Notes: generated from the letters alone by a model not told the origin. A DNA stretch of 64,000 nucleotides from Paramuribaculum sp. (GCA_022511125.1 JAFLSD010000002.1:186001-250000); one strand, 5' to 3'. Counted from the first letter of the stretch, positions 42,378-51,570 are shown. Made by a program: numbers and translations.

Positions 42378-43307
42378 TTAAAGCGTAATACTTTTTAAAT
42401 CTGCGTCTTTCAAAATTACAGTTTTATCGGTATCCAGAACATAGATCGAAGGCAGAGCCGGCAACCAGTAGGCCTCGCGTTCCCTCAGGTCGTCGGTATT
42501 GAAGCCGTCAATCCAGTCTGCAGGTATATTCCCAGCGCTTTCATCCCAAAGTTTCCGATCGCCTGCAACGTCTATAGCCAGCACTGTCAGCATGCCGTCG
42601 GCAATTGCCTCTTTGAGGGCTGTGTCAGCGGACATTCCACCGATTATCTCCTTGCAGTGATCGCACTCGGGGTCGTAGAACACAACTATCAGTCCCTGCT
42701 CGCCGGGTTCGGTTCGCAAAAGCGTCTTATTCGTTCCGCTTCTGGTCACATACTCAAAGTCTTCCGCCTCCATTCCCGGACGGTTTATCTCTCTCAACCC
42801 GAGCTCATAGCTCAGCCTCAGTTTTTCCGTATCGTCTGCCAATTTGTCACTCGATATGAGGACTTCGAGAAAATCGATCCACACTTCCTCCGAACGCATC
42901 GGAGAATTGGGATCGGCAAGATAAAGCCTCGCCACATCCTTAGCTTTAGTAAGACTTCTTTTGTCAGCCGATGCCTTAGTAAGAAAAATCCCTGCTGCCT
43001 TACGGCGCGACTCAGGCTCGTCGAGTTCCGACAAAATCAGAGCAAAATTAGCGAAATTCTGCTCCATAAAAGCATCGTCGAGACTCCTCAAAGTATCGCG
43101 AAAATCCATCAGATCCCAGAAATGATCTGCTGCATAACCGATCTTACCTTGCACGTTGTCAATCGAATCGGGAATTACAGGCAGAGGCAATTCGAACGGT
43201 ATGGTGTCGGACGCCTTCCCTTCCGAGCCTTTTTCCTTGCCACCGCTGCAACACGTCAACAATAGCACAGACATCGTGCATATAAGCCATTTTTCAAAGC
43301 TTTTCAT
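42378..43307 (-). CDS. DUF5106 thioredoxin-like lipoprotein (309 aa)
   Basis: The lipobox is LLTCC (Cys19 or Cys20). The N-terminal half matches the helical DUF5106 type (AADHFWDLMDFRDTL, FMEQNFANFALILSEL). The C-terminal half is thioredoxin-like, with the redox motif CDHC in VVFYDPECDHCKEI, a cis-Pro region ALPSIYVLD and a terminal TVILKDADL. It is likely a periplasmic-face disulfide reductase or sensor on a lipid anchor; the partner is unknown. It is transcribed in the same direction as fimbrial operon 1 and ends 54 nt before that operon's predicted promoter. Confidence 0.87.
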   Translation of the reverse strand: MKSFEKWLICTMSVLLLTCCSGGKEKGSEGKASDTIPFELPLPVIPDSIDNVQGKIGYAADHFWDLMDFRDTLRSLDDAFMEQNFANFALILSELDEPESRRKAAGIFLTKASADKRSLTKAKDVARLYLADPNSPMRSEEVWIDFLEVLISSDKLADDTEKLRLSYELGLREINRPGMEAEDFEYVTRSGTNKTLLRTEPGEQGLIVVFYDPECDHCKEIIGGMSADTALKEAIADGMLTVLAIDVAGDRKLWDESAGNIPADWIDGFNTDDLREREAYWLPALPSIYVLDTDKTVILKDADLKSITL

Positions 43308-43463
43308 CTCTTAATCTTCTCTGTCACCGCAAAATTACGATTTTTATCTAAAATAGGTTGCGAAAATTGACAAATTCCTACCCCGGTTATTTTAAAAAAG
43401 AAATAGCATTCCTTTGAATTGTTGCATAAAAGTAATAATTTTGTCACACTTTTGTTATATCTA

Positions 43464-43494
43464 TTGAGCAGATAATTATTTTTGTATAATTTTG
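43464..43494 (+). promoter_or_regulatory. Promoter for the transporter-regulator pair
   Basis: TTG at 43464-43466, 20-bp spacer, TAATTTTG at 43487-43494. The predicted start of transcription is only a few nt before the ATG at 43505, so either the mRNA has a very short leader or translation starts at the next Met (43544). Confidence 0.6.
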
Positions 43495-43504
43495 CAGTCG
43501 GATT

Positions 43505-44437
43505 ATGAGAGCGGCGGTTTTGCGACAGAAAATTAAAGTGTGGATGCTTCCGGTTGCGATGTTGATCGGAATTATATTCCATGATTCAATAGGTAAGCTT
43601 GAGTTTCTGGCTCCGTGGCTTATTTTCGCTATGCTGCTCGTGACTTTTTGTCGCGTAGAACCGCGCCGATTACGATTCTCAGGATTGTCATGGAAACTCA
43701 TAGCCGTTCAGTTTGTAGGCTCGCTCGCAGTCTTTTTCGCACTTTTGCCCCTAAACCGGGATATCGCCGCCGGTGCATTTATTGTCGTTTTCTGCCCGAC
43801 AGCCACGGCCGCACCTGTAGTGACACACATGCTGGGAGGCGATATCGACAAAGTCGTTGCTTATTCAATTTTGTCGAATATGGTCGTCGCATTCACAGCC
43901 CCATTGATTTTCACTCTTATGGGCACGGCGGAGGTTCACTTCCTTGATGCAGTGCGTTCCACCGCTCTTAAAGTGATGCCCCTCATAATAGCTCCTCTGG
44001 TTGTCGCTCTGATTATGATGAAAATAACTCCGAAAACCCACGAGACTTTAGCCCATCATGCAGGTATTTCTTTCTATATCTGGGCTTTGTCGCTGATCAT
44101 AGTAGTCGGCAATTCTACATCTCGTGTATTAGCCGAACCGACATCATTGATCCCCGTGATGATAGCTCTCGCCGGAGTTTCTCTGATTCTTTGCCTCGGT
44201 CAATTCGGCATAGGACGACTTATAGGCCGAAGGGAAGGCGATCCAGTATCGGGGGCGCAGTCACTCGGACAGAAAAACACTGTTTTGGCGATCTGGATGG
44301 CTTTGACATGGCTCAATCCGGTTGTTTCAGTTGCCCCGGCAGCATACGTGGCTTGGCAGAACACTGTCAACTCTTTACAGATATTCATCAAGCAAAAATC
44401 AACAAAAAACAATAATGCCCATGGACAATATGTATGA
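43505..44437 (+). CDS. Bile acid:sodium symporter (SBF)-like transporter (310 aa)
   Basis: This is an integral inner-membrane protein with about nine hydrophobic helices. The text (WMLPVAMLIGIIFHDSIG, VVFCPTATAAPVVTHMLGGD, AYSILSNMVVAFTAPLIFTL, SLGQKNTVLAIWMALTW) fits the SBF/BASS-type fold with its crossover segments. The substrate is not predictable; bile acid or another organic anion with Na+ is the family norm. The hydrophilic tail (KQKSTKNNNAHGQYV) overlaps the next gene by 23 nt. The start may instead be Met at 43544, given how close the promoter is. Confidence 0.8.
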   Translation: MRAAVLRQKIKVWMLPVAMLIGIIFHDSIGKLEFLAPWLIFAMLLVTFCRVEPRRLRFSGLSWKLIAVQFVGSLAVFFALLPLNRDIAAGAFIVVFCPTATAAPVVTHMLGGDIDKVVAYSILSNMVVAFTAPLIFTLMGTAEVHFLDAVRSTALKVMPLIIAPLVVALIMMKITPKTHETLAHHAGISFYIWALSLIIVVGNSTSRVLAEPTSLIPVMIALAGVSLILCLGQFGIGRLIGRREGDPVSGAQSLGQKNTVLAIWMALTWLNPVVSVAPAAYVAWQNTVNSLQIFIKQKSTKNNNAHGQYV

Positions 44438-45107
44438 CACCCTCTTATCTCTTCCTCTTTTCAAAGGAGTGTCTTTTGCCCAGGTTTTCGAACTCATAGG
44501 CAACTCGCGTTTTCATTTCCTTAAATATTTGACAGGAGAGAAGATAGTAGATGTCGGAGAACCTTGCACACACATCAAGTTTATCGTTTCCGGAAAAGTG
44601 CGTTCCACTATAGCTAATTCCGACGGACGTTTTAGAGTTTCCCAGACTCTAACGGCTCCCGAAGTCATTTCACCGGAATATCTTTTCGGACTTTCACCGT
44701 TTTATCCCTGTTCAGTCACTGCACTGGAAACCACGGGAATAATGCAGATTACCAAGAACGACTACATGCGAATGCTTTCGGCTAACGAGATTTTCCTCTA
44801 CAATTACACTAATCTGCTTTCGATGAAAGCCCAGAAAGCCGTCGACGGCATCCTTGCTGTAACTGCCGGATCGCTGGAGGAACGCATAGCATTCTGGATA
44901 GCAAGTCTCAGCTCGTCGGGTGGAACTGACATCGCGCTAACATGCCGTCAACGAGATCTTTATTCGCTTTTCGGAGTCCAACGCTCGTCGTTCGTCTCTA
45001 CCCTCGAAGGGATGCGAAGCCGGGGACTCATAACATTCGACCATCATGAGATACGAGTAGTTTCAAGGCGCGATCTTCTCGATCTCCTCTCTACCCCCAC
45101 CGAATAA
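44415..45107 (+). CDS. Crp/Fnr-family transcriptional regulator (230 aa)
   Basis: An N-terminal cyclic-nucleotide-binding-like beta-roll (LLSLPLFKGVSFAQVFELIG, then FIVSGKVRSTIANSDG) is followed by a dimerisation helix (about 120-145). A C-terminal winged helix-turn-helix follows (ALTCRQRDLYSLFGVQRSSFVSTLEGMRSRGLI). No Cys cluster is present for an FNR-type Fe-S sensor, and the effector is unknown. The start at 44415 overlaps the transporter gene by 23 nt; downstream ATGs at 44421 and 44430 are alternatives. The overlap suggests it is co-expressed with the transporter and perhaps controls it. Confidence 0.88.
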   Translation: MPMDNMYDTLLSLPLFKGVSFAQVFELIGNSRFHFLKYLTGEKIVDVGEPCTHIKFIVSGKVRSTIANSDGRFRVSQTLTAPEVISPEYLFGLSPFYPCSVTALETTGIMQITKNDYMRMLSANEIFLYNYTNLLSMKAQKAVDGILAVTAGSLEERIAFWIASLSSSGGTDIALTCRQRDLYSLFGVQRSSFVSTLEGMRSRGLITFDHHEIRVVSRRDLLDLLSTPTE

Positions 45108-45141
45108 AACCCTTGAGAATAGCCTCGCTGTGCTTGACGGC

Positions 45142-45163
45142 TTATCAGACTACGTCCTGATAA
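45142..45163. other. Hairpin between convergent genes
   Basis: TTATCAG, an 8-nt loop and CTGATAA lie between the Crp/Fnr (+) and typA (-) stop codons. There is no T-run, so termination is uncertain. Confidence 0.3.
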
Positions 45164-45171
45164 TCCCGACC

Positions 45172-46968
45172 TTAATGAGAGGCACGCTTACGTTCTGTTT
45201 CGTCAAGGATTATCTTGCGAATACGTAGATGACGCGGCGTAACTTCCACATATTCGTCTTCCTTAATGTATTCGAGCGCCTCTTCAAGCGAAAATACTAC
45301 GGGCGGAATGATGCGTGCTTTGTCATCGGCTCCCGATGCTCGCATATTGGTAAGCTTTTTCGATTTGGTGACGTTGACCACTATATCGTTTTCTTTGGCG
45401 TTTTCGCCCACTACCTGACCGGCGTAAACTTCTTCCTGTGGGAATATGAAAAAGCGGCCGCGATCCTGAAGCTTGTCTATTGCATAAGCATAGGCCGTAC
45501 CGGCTTCCATTGCTATCAACGAACCGTTTACGCGTCGTTCTATTTCTCCTTTCCAGGGTTGATATTCATGAAAACGATGAGCCATAATCGCTTCGCCGGC
45601 TGAAGCAGTCAGGACGTTGTTACGAAGTCCGATGATTCCGCGGGAAGGAATGAGAAATTCGATATGGACGCGGTCGTTTTGGGTCGTCATGGAAGTCATT
45701 TCTCCTTTGCGCCTTGTGACCATATCAATCATCTTGGAAGCATACTCCTCAGGGACATTGATTGTAAGCAGCTCCACTGGCTCGCATTTCTGGCCATCGA
45801 TCTCACGTATAATCACCTGCGGCTGACCCACCTGCAGTTCATAGCCTTCGCGGCGCATTGTCTCGATAAGCACCGACAGATGGAGCACTCCGCGGCCATA
45901 GACAGTCCAGACATCTTCGCGATCGGCTTTTTCGACGCGTAGAGCAAGGTTTCGGTCAAGTTCACGGATGAGGCGGTCACCGATATGACGAGAAGTCACA
46001 TATTTGCCATCTCTACCGAAGAACGGCGAGTCGTTGATTGTAAACGACATTGACATCGTCGGCTCATCGATTGCAATCCGTGGCAACGCTTCAGGAGTTT
46101 CCGGATCGGCTATAGTATCGCCTATTTCAAATCCTTCTATGCCGACTAAAGCACAGATGTCGCCGCTGCTCACAGAAGCTACACGCTTGCGTCCCATACC
46201 CTCGAACACGTGAAGCTCTTTGATTTTCTGGCGAACGATCGAACCGTCCTTCTTCATGAGAGCCACAGTCATACCTTCGCGTAGTTCACCTCTGTGAACG
46301 CGACCAATAGCTATACGGCCTACATAAGAAGAGAAGTCAAGCGACGTTATGAGCATCTGAGCCGGCCCTTCCAGAGTGACCGGAGCCGGAATATAGTCGA
46401 TGATTGCATCGAGAACCGCGGTGATATCCGACGTAGGTTCACGCCAGTCAAGACTCATCCACCCTTGTTTCGCAGAACCGTAGACTGTGGGGAAGTCGAG
46501 TTGCTCCTCGGTTGCATCAAGATTGCACATCAGGTCGAACACCATTTCTTGCACTTCGTCCGGGCGGCAGTTCGGTTTGTCTACCTTATTGATCACCACA
46601 ACGGGCTTCAATCCCATCTGAATGGCTTTCTGAAGCACAAAACGGGTCTGAGGCATTGGGCCTTCGAATGCGTCGACGAGAAGCAGACATCCGTCGGCCA
46701 TATTGAGCACACGTTCCACTTCTCCGCCGAAATCAGCGTGCCCCGGAGTGTCGATTATGTTGATTTTATAATTTTTATAGTTGATCGATACGTTTTTGGA
46801 AAGTATCGTGATGCCGCGTTCACGCTCCAGATCATTGTTGTCGAGTATGAGCTCTCCGGTGTTCTGATTGTCTCGGAAAAGATTTCCGGCCATAAGCATT
46901 TTGTCCACCAGAGTCGTTTTACCGTGGTCTACGTGGGCGATTATAGCGATATTTCGTATGTTCTGCAT
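45172..46968 (-). CDS. typA: Ribosome-associated GTPase TypA/BipA (598 aa)
   Basis: This is a translational GTPase acting in ribosome assembly and stress adaptation. The start at 46968 gives [20 protein letters not shown], with the G1 P-loop AHVDHGKT. G2 has RERGIT, G3 is [14 protein letters not shown] and G4 is [13 protein letters not shown]-like domain III-V features and the BipA-specific C-terminus ([17 protein letters not shown]) are present. The length matches the family exactly, so the upstream in-frame extension is excluded. It is divergent from tsaD across an 80-bp double promoter. Confidence 0.97.
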   Translation of the reverse strand: MQNIRNIAIIAHVDHGKTTLVDKMLMAGNLFRDNQNTGELILDNNDLERERGITILSKNVSINYKNYKINIIDTPGHADFGGEVERVLNMADGCLLLVDAFEGPMPQTRFVLQKAIQMGLKPVVVINKVDKPNCRPDEVQEMVFDLMCNLDATEEQLDFPTVYGSAKQGWMSLDWREPTSDITAVLDAIIDYIPAPVTLEGPAQMLITSLDFSSYVGRIAIGRVHRGELREGMTVALMKKDGSIVRQKIKELHVFEGMGRKRVASVSSGDICALVGIEGFEIGDTIADPETPEALPRIAIDEPTMSMSFTINDSPFFGRDGKYVTSRHIGDRLIRELDRNLALRVEKADREDVWTVYGRGVLHLSVLIETMRREGYELQVGQPQVIIREIDGQKCEPVELLTINVPEEYASKMIDMVTRRKGEMTSMTTQNDRVHIEFLIPSRGIIGLRNNVLTASAGEAIMAHRFHEYQPWKGEIERRVNGSLIAMEAGTAYAYAIDKLQDRGRFFIFPQEEVYAGQVVGENAKENDIVVNVTKSKKLTNMRASGADDKARIIPPVVFSLEEALEYIKEDEYVEVTPRHLRIRKIILDETERKRASH

Positions 46969-46991
46969 GACTGTAAAGAATTTTTCGGGCG

Positions 46992-46999
46992 CAAAGTTA
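46992..46999 (-). promoter_or_regulatory. -7 element for typA
   Basis: CAAAGTTA on + is TAACTTTG on -, 23 nt before the typA ATG. It lies 22 bp from the opposing tsaD element, so the two promoters overlap and may compete. Confidence 0.6.
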
Positions 47000-47021
47000 G
47001 TCATATTTTTCCAAACAATAG

Positions 47022-47029
47022 TAACTTTG
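47022..47029 (+). promoter_or_regulatory. -7 element for tsaD
   Basis: TAACTTTG at 47022-47029, 18 nt before the ATG at 47048. Its -33 position falls on the typA -7 region. Confidence 0.6.
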
Positions 47030-47047
47030 CCATGCCTAAAAGACAAG

Positions 47048-48082
47048 ATGACAATGGCAAAAGATAGGAAGATTAGGATAATAGGTATCGAATCGTCGTG
47101 CGACGATACGTCAGCTGCCGTAATCGAGGACGGCTTGTTGCTGTCCAATGTGATAGCGAGCCAGAAGATTCATGAAGAATATGGCGGAGTGGTGCCTGAA
47201 CTCGCATCGAGAGCTCATCAGCAGAATATTGTCCCCGTTGTCGCTGCCGCCCTCAGAGAGGCCGGGCTCAAACCCACCGACTTGTCGGCCATTGCATTCA
47301 CGCGAGGCCCGGGACTGTTAGGATCGCTTTTGGTCGGGACATCGTTCGCCAAAGGGATGTCCTTAGGACTACGCTGTCCTATAATCGACGTTAACCATCT
47401 GCACGGCCATGTCCTCTCGCATTTCATTCGTCGCCATGAGGATGACCCTGTGCCCGAGTTCCCGTTTTTATGCATGCTCGTGTCAGGCGGCAACAGTCAG
47501 CTGATTTTGGTAAGAAGTGCTCGCGATATGGAAATCATAGGCCGCACTATCGACGATGCTGCAGGTGAGGCATTCGACAAGTGTGCCAAGGTGATGGGAC
47601 TCCCCTACCCCGGAGGACCCCATATCGACCGTCTCGCCTCAGTAGGCGATCCGCAAAAATTTAAGTTCGCTAAACCCCATGTGCCGGGTCTTGACTATAG
47701 TTTCAGCGGTCTGAAAACTTCGTTTCTTTATACCCTTCGGGACGCTCTGACAGAGAACCCTAATTTTATTGACGAGAACAAGGCCGACCTTGCTGCGTCA
47801 CTACAGAAAACTATCATCGAGATTCTTTTGGATAAGCTTAAGAAAGCTGTCAAGGAGACGGGCGTTAGAACCGTCGCTATCGGAGGTGGTGTCTCCGCTA
47901 ATTCGGGAGTTAGGAAGGCCGTGGAGAATTATTGCAAATCCGCCGGGCTTCACGCATTTATCCCCCCGCGTGAATTTACTACCGATAATGCCGCTATGGT
48001 GGCGATTGCAGGTTATTTTAAATATTTGGACGGCGATTTCTGTCGCTACGATGCTGTGCCCTACGCCCGCGTAGAAGTTTAG
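47048..48082 (+). CDS. tsaD: tRNA N6-adenosine threonylcarbamoyltransferase TsaD (344 aa)
   Basis: It installs t6A at position 37 of ANN-decoding tRNAs, with TsaB, TsaC and TsaE. The N-terminus IIGIESSCDDTSAAVIEDG is the ASKHA nucleotide-binding loop. NHLHGHVLSH carries the metal-binding His pair, and CMLVSGGNSQLILV, GRTIDDAAGEAFDKCAKVMGL and GGGVSANSGVR are family signatures. The start is Met at 47048 (Met at 47054 also possible). cinA follows after 21 nt, so they likely share a transcript. Confidence 0.97.
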   Translation: MTMAKDRKIRIIGIESSCDDTSAAVIEDGLLLSNVIASQKIHEEYGGVVPELASRAHQQNIVPVVAAALREAGLKPTDLSAIAFTRGPGLLGSLLVGTSFAKGMSLGLRCPIIDVNHLHGHVLSHFIRRHEDDPVPEFPFLCMLVSGGNSQLILVRSARDMEIIGRTIDDAAGEAFDKCAKVMGLPYPGGPHIDRLASVGDPQKFKFAKPHVPGLDYSFSGLKTSFLYTLRDALTENPNFIDENKADLAASLQKTIIEILLDKLKKAVKETGVRTVAIGGGVSANSGVRKAVENYCKSAGLHAFIPPREFTTDNAAMVAIAGYFKYLDGDFCRYDAVPYARVEV

Positions 48083-48103
48083 TGAATACATAAATTCTTT
48101 GTT

Positions 48104-49369
48104 ATGGAAAGAAAGATTGCTGTAGTATGCATTGGCGACGAACTGCTCATAGGCCAGGTGACAGACACCAACAGCGGCGATATAGCACGATATGTTGAGC
48201 CGCGAGGTTGGCAAGTGACATACGTGCAGATAACCGGCGACGACAAACGGTCTATAAAGGAGTCAATCGACAGGGCTTTCGATGTTTCCAATGTGGTTAT
48301 TACTACGGGTGGTTTAGGACCCACCAAGGATGATATCACTAAAAGTGTGCTTCTCGAATACTTCGGAGGAGAATTGAAAGAAGATCCTGCAGTGCTGGAA
48401 AATGTAAAAAAAGTGATAGAACGCAGGGGATTGAAAATCAACGATCTCACAGCAGCTCAAGCTATAGTGCCGACATCATGCAGAGTAATACAGAATCGCG
48501 TTGGCACGGCACCGGTTATGTGGTTCGAAAAAAACGGAAAGATACTTGTCGCTATGCCGGGAGTGCCTTTCGAAACGAGGGAGATGTTCCGCTCCGAAGT
48601 TTTTCCGATACTTCAGCAAAAATTCCCTTCCAACGAAGTTTTACTTCATCACACTGTCCTCGTATCAGGCATTTCCGAATCTGCGTTGGCCACGTTGCTT
48701 GAACCGTGGGAAAACTCTCTGCCCGAGGGGTTTCATTTAGCATATCTGCCAAAACCGGGACTTATAAGACTACGCTTCGATGGACATTTTGCCAAAGGAA
48801 GTGAGGAGACTGTAGGACGGCAGACGATGGATGCACTCACATCCGAACTGATAGCTCTCTGCGGCGATAATTTCCTTTACGACGGCGACATGACTCCCGC
48901 AGAAATCCTCTTAGCAGAACTCAAAGATAGAAAGATGACAGTATCAACGGCCGAAAGCTGTACGGGAGGGGGTATAGCTTCCGCTCTGACAGCTATTCCA
49001 GGCGCTTCCGAAGCGGTTCTCTGTGGCGTTGTGGCCTATAGCAACAGTATCAAACAGAGCGTTTTGGGAGTAAATCCGACGACGCTCATGGAACATGGTG
49101 CCGTCTCCTTGGAGACTGTCAGCCAGATGGCAGAGGGGGCGCGCCGAATCAGCGGCTCCGACATAGCGATTGCCACAAGCGGAATTGCAGGACCCGGAGG
49201 TGCTACGAAAACAAAACCGGTGGGCACCGTGGCTATTGCCATTGCGGATTCCACCGGCTGTTATAAAGAATTATTTCATTTCCCGGGCGACAGACAGAGG
49301 GTCATAGAACGGAGCGTGATGACCGCTTTAGTATTAGCCATCCGTTGTCTTAGAGCCGCCAATCATTGA
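48104..49369 (+). CDS. cinA: CinA family protein, nicotinamide-nucleotide amidase (421 aa)
   Basis: Two domains are visible: an N-terminal MoaB/MogA-like domain (CIGDELLIGQVTDTNSG, ITTGGLGPTKDDIT, VAMPGVPFETREMF), linked in CinA to ADP-ribose hydrolysis, and a C-terminal PncC-type amidase (about 270-415; STAESCTGGGIASALTAIPG, SGIAGPGGATKTKPVGTVAI) that recycles nicotinamide mononucleotide for NAD. The length is typical of full two-domain CinA. Its end overlaps the M48 protease gene tail to tail by 7 nt. Confidence 0.95.
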   Translation: MERKIAVVCIGDELLIGQVTDTNSGDIARYVEPRGWQVTYVQITGDDKRSIKESIDRAFDVSNVVITTGGLGPTKDDITKSVLLEYFGGELKEDPAVLENVKKVIERRGLKINDLTAAQAIVPTSCRVIQNRVGTAPVMWFEKNGKILVAMPGVPFETREMFRSEVFPILQQKFPSNEVLLHHTVLVSGISESALATLLEPWENSLPEGFHLAYLPKPGLIRLRFDGHFAKGSEETVGRQTMDALTSELIALCGDNFLYDGDMTPAEILLAELKDRKMTVSTAESCTGGGIASALTAIPGASEAVLCGVVAYSNSIKQSVLGVNPTTLMEHGAVSLETVSQMAEGARRISGSDIAIATSGIAGPGGATKTKPVGTVAIAIADSTGCYKELFHFPGDRQRVIERSVMTALVLAIRCLRAANH

Positions 49370-50184
49370 ATGTTGCAGCCTTCGGGAGCAGCGATCTTGT
49401 CTTTTTTACATTTGTCAACGATATGCTTGATGCGCTTGTCGGTCGAGGGGTGCGACGAGAACATCTTCTGCAGAGCGCTTGCCTTAGCTCCCGATTCCAG
49501 CTCTTTAAGTTTAGAGAAAGCCATAGCCATAGCCCACGGATTTTTGCCTTTTGACTTGAGGAAATCGTAGCCATAGTCGTCGGCATTGCTTTCCTGTTTC
49601 TGGGAGAACTTCGAATTGACGAGAGTTTCGCCGAGAGCACCAAGTTGAGAGTCGGTCAGGACGCGAGCGGTTGAGCTTACAGCTCCTACGCCGTCAAGCA
49701 AAGCCGAAGTAAGAAGCGCGTTCTTAAAAGCGTTCTTTGTGTCTGCATGTGCCACGTGGCCTATTTCATGACCGATAACGCCTAACACCTCGTCATCGCT
49801 CATCAGATCCATAAGTCCCGTGTATACACGGATGCTGCCGTCGGCGCATGCGAAAGCGTTCACATCGTCCGTCACATAAACTTTGAAATTCAGGGGCAGA
49901 CCATTGAGATCGTCGATCCCTTCGGTCAGTTTTTTGAGACGGATAGTGTAGGGACTGTTGTCGGGGGCTATCTTGTTCTGCTTATCGGAATAAGCCACGT
50001 ATTCGGCCACGTATGCACGGATATCGTCATCCGAAAGAGTTATCGCATTTGCCACTTTCTTCGCACTGCTGATTGCTTTGCCCCAACTGAACTGTGCATT
50101 TGCTGACGAACTGATGAAAATCAGCAGCAACGAGGCCAGCAGCAACGATTTACTTTTAATACCTTTCAAAAATATTGATTTCAT
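49363..50184 (-). CDS. Exported M48-family metalloprotease (273 aa)
   Basis: The ATG at 50184 gives MKSIFLKGIKSKSLLLASLL and a signal ending SSANAQ. The catalytic zinc motif is HEIGHVAHAD (HExxH); the third ligand Glu is likely in NADDYGYDFLKSKGKNP. NAFACADGSIRVYTGLMDLM and SHPSTDKRIKHI are typical of the BepA/LoiP-like periplasmic M48 group that clears misfolded outer membrane proteins. There is no TPR domain, so it is the short form. It is convergent with cinA. Confidence 0.92.
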   Translation of the reverse strand: MKSIFLKGIKSKSLLLASLLLIFISSSANAQFSWGKAISSAKKVANAITLSDDDIRAYVAEYVAYSDKQNKIAPDNSPYTIRLKKLTEGIDDLNGLPLNFKVYVTDDVNAFACADGSIRVYTGLMDLMSDDEVLGVIGHEIGHVAHADTKNAFKNALLTSALLDGVGAVSSTARVLTDSQLGALGETLVNSKFSQKQESNADDYGYDFLKSKGKNPWAMAMAFSKLKELESGAKASALQKMFSSHPSTDKRIKHIVDKCKKDKIAAPEGCNIQ

Positions 50185-50220
50185 AGCTCTGTAGTTAATA
50201 TTTTTTGCGTTTTTCTGATG

Positions 50221-50228
50221 CAAAATTA
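50221..50228 (-). promoter_or_regulatory. -7 element for the M48 gene
   Basis: CAAAATTA on + is TAATTTTG on -, 36 nt upstream of the ATG. It is back to back with the element at 50250-50257. Confidence 0.45.
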
Positions 50229-50249
50229 AACAAAAAAGGTTTTTTCACG

Positions 50250-50257
50250 TATCTTTG
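50250..50257 (+). promoter_or_regulatory. -7 element for the 142-aa secreted protein gene
   Basis: TATCTTTG at 50250-50257, 27 nt before the ATG at 50285. The -33 match is poor. Confidence 0.5.
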
Positions 50258-50284
50258 TGTTATTAAAAATTTAAATCCATCGAT

Positions 50285-50713
50285 ATGAAAAAATTATTTA
50301 CACTCCCGACCTTGATTCTTTTAGTCATGGTTTCTCTCGTGACTCTCGAATCGAAAGCCCAGAAACAGTCAGAATTCATGAAATTGTTGGCTACAGAAAT
50401 GAACAAATCGTGCCCTACTGAAGCAGGTGCCGGTATGGTCATGACGAAGATTTCATATATCGACAATTACTTTGAGTTTAATTTCACAAACGATGAAACA
50501 ACAGCTACGATGGCAGAAATCATCGACAATAAGTCGGTTTTCAAAAACACTCTTCTTTCCACTATGGCGGAAGGCTTCAAGGATCCGACTGTAGCCGCAA
50601 TATTGAAAGATTCTAAAACCGGTTTTAAATTTAACATCCGCGGAAAAAAATCCGAACGAAGATGTACTTTTACTGTTACCAACGACGAACTACTCAATGC
50701 AATCGGACATTAA
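50285..50713 (+). CDS. Small secreted protein of unknown function (142 aa)
   Basis: The signal peptide is LFTLPTLILLVMVSLVTLESKA. The mature chain has NKSCPTEAG, a strand FEFNFTNDE and a late Cys in RRCTFTV. This order resembles the lipoprotein at 6898-7338 (KMCPIS, FVYNYTIDD, QKCWVSY), although overall identity is low. The two Cys could form a disulfide. It lies 60 nt upstream of another secreted-protein gene and has its own -7 element. Confidence 0.72.
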   Translation: MKKLFTLPTLILLVMVSLVTLESKAQKQSEFMKLLATEMNKSCPTEAGAGMVMTKISYIDNYFEFNFTNDETTATMAEIIDNKSVFKNTLLSTMAEGFKDPTVAAILKDSKTGFKFNIRGKKSERRCTFTVTNDELLNAIGH

Positions 50714-50773
50714 CCACCGGACACTATAATTTAATTAATTCCAGTTATTCATTCACTTTTCAAAGTCAATTCT

Positions 50774-51379
50774 ATGAAATTAAGAACATTAATCTCGGCT
50801 TTAGCTATCTCTCTGTTAGCCATAGGCTTCTCAACAGCCGATATCAATGCTCAAAAAAGAAGCAGCCACAGATCGGGAGGCAAAACTCACCGCACATCCC
50901 AAACAACACATACAACCTCCAGCCTGCTGTCGATCAGCACTTTCTGCCAAAATTTAATCAAAGAAAAAGGGTGGAACTCATACGGTATCTCGCGTGCACT
51001 CGCAACGAAATTGCAAGGCATTAAAAGTTCTGAGGAAATCGAGGAAAATCTAAAGAAATTAGGTTTCGAATGTATTTCAAAAGAGACAAAGAAGGAATAC
51101 GACGATATGGCAGAATATTATTATGACAAAATAGTAGCAACGTACGTGAAACAAACCGACGATGGGCAGATAAAGATTAGTCAGGATAGCTGGGACTACA
51201 CAATCCAGTTCCCCACTGCCGCTCAAAAGGACAGTTTTATGAAGACTGTTACATCAGCCGGTTATAAAGGTAATGGAGATGGGGATTACTCAGTTCCTGG
51301 AAACGAAGAAGCCTATTGGGTTGGAATCAGCATTCGTGTAGAAGGCAATCAGGTGATGATAAGACCTCATGCCGGTTAA
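50774..51379 (+). CDS. Secreted protein sharing a domain with the 12561 and 53348 proteins (201 aa)
   Basis: The signal is LISALAISLLAIGFSTADINA. A Ser/Thr/His-rich linker (about 27-52) precedes a domain with NLKKLGFECISKE, then YTIQFPTAAQKDSFMKTVTS and EGNQVMIRP. The second half matches the 165-aa protein at 12561-13058 in spacing and residues. It probably binds rather than catalyses. An intrinsic terminator follows closely. Confidence 0.75.
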   Translation: MKLRTLISALAISLLAIGFSTADINAQKRSSHRSGGKTHRTSQTTHTTSSLLSISTFCQNLIKEKGWNSYGISRALATKLQGIKSSEEIEENLKKLGFECISKETKKEYDDMAEYYYDKIVATYVKQTDDGQIKISQDSWDYTIQFPTAAQKDSFMKTVTSAGYKGNGDGDYSVPGNEEAYWVGISIRVEGNQVMIRPHAG

Positions 51380-51399
51380 ATACGACAGTCTTAAAAAAT

Positions 51400-51435
51400 G
51401 GCGGAGACGACCCTCTCGGTTCTCCGCCGTTTTTT
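51400..51435 (+). terminator. Intrinsic terminator
   Basis: GGCGGAGA (51400-51407) and TCTCCGCC (51421-51428) enclose a 13-nt loop, followed by GTTTTTT. Confidence 0.82.
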
Positions 51436-51570
51436 ATATCCTGTTATCAAATAGTTTAAGCTATCATTACTATTAAAGACGATATCGTCAGACATGGACT
51501 CACTGAGTTTTTTTCATCATCATTAATTGATCATATTCCCGCAAATAATTTTAAAAACCTCTCTTATAAA

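Noticed and set aside
42164-42378. Invertible promoter for the fimbrial operon
   Set aside because: I looked for inverted repeats flanking the promoter, as in Bacteroides phase-variable loci, and saw none; only the homopolymer tract stands out.
46868-47047. Extended tsaD N-terminus
   Set aside because: The extra 60 residues read through typA antisense and the predicted promoter; the family begins at the IIGIESSCDD segment.
46969-47148. Extended typA N-terminus with a hydrophobic segment
   Set aside because: TypA proteins start at [18 protein letters not shown]; the extension would cross the promoter region and part of tsaD.
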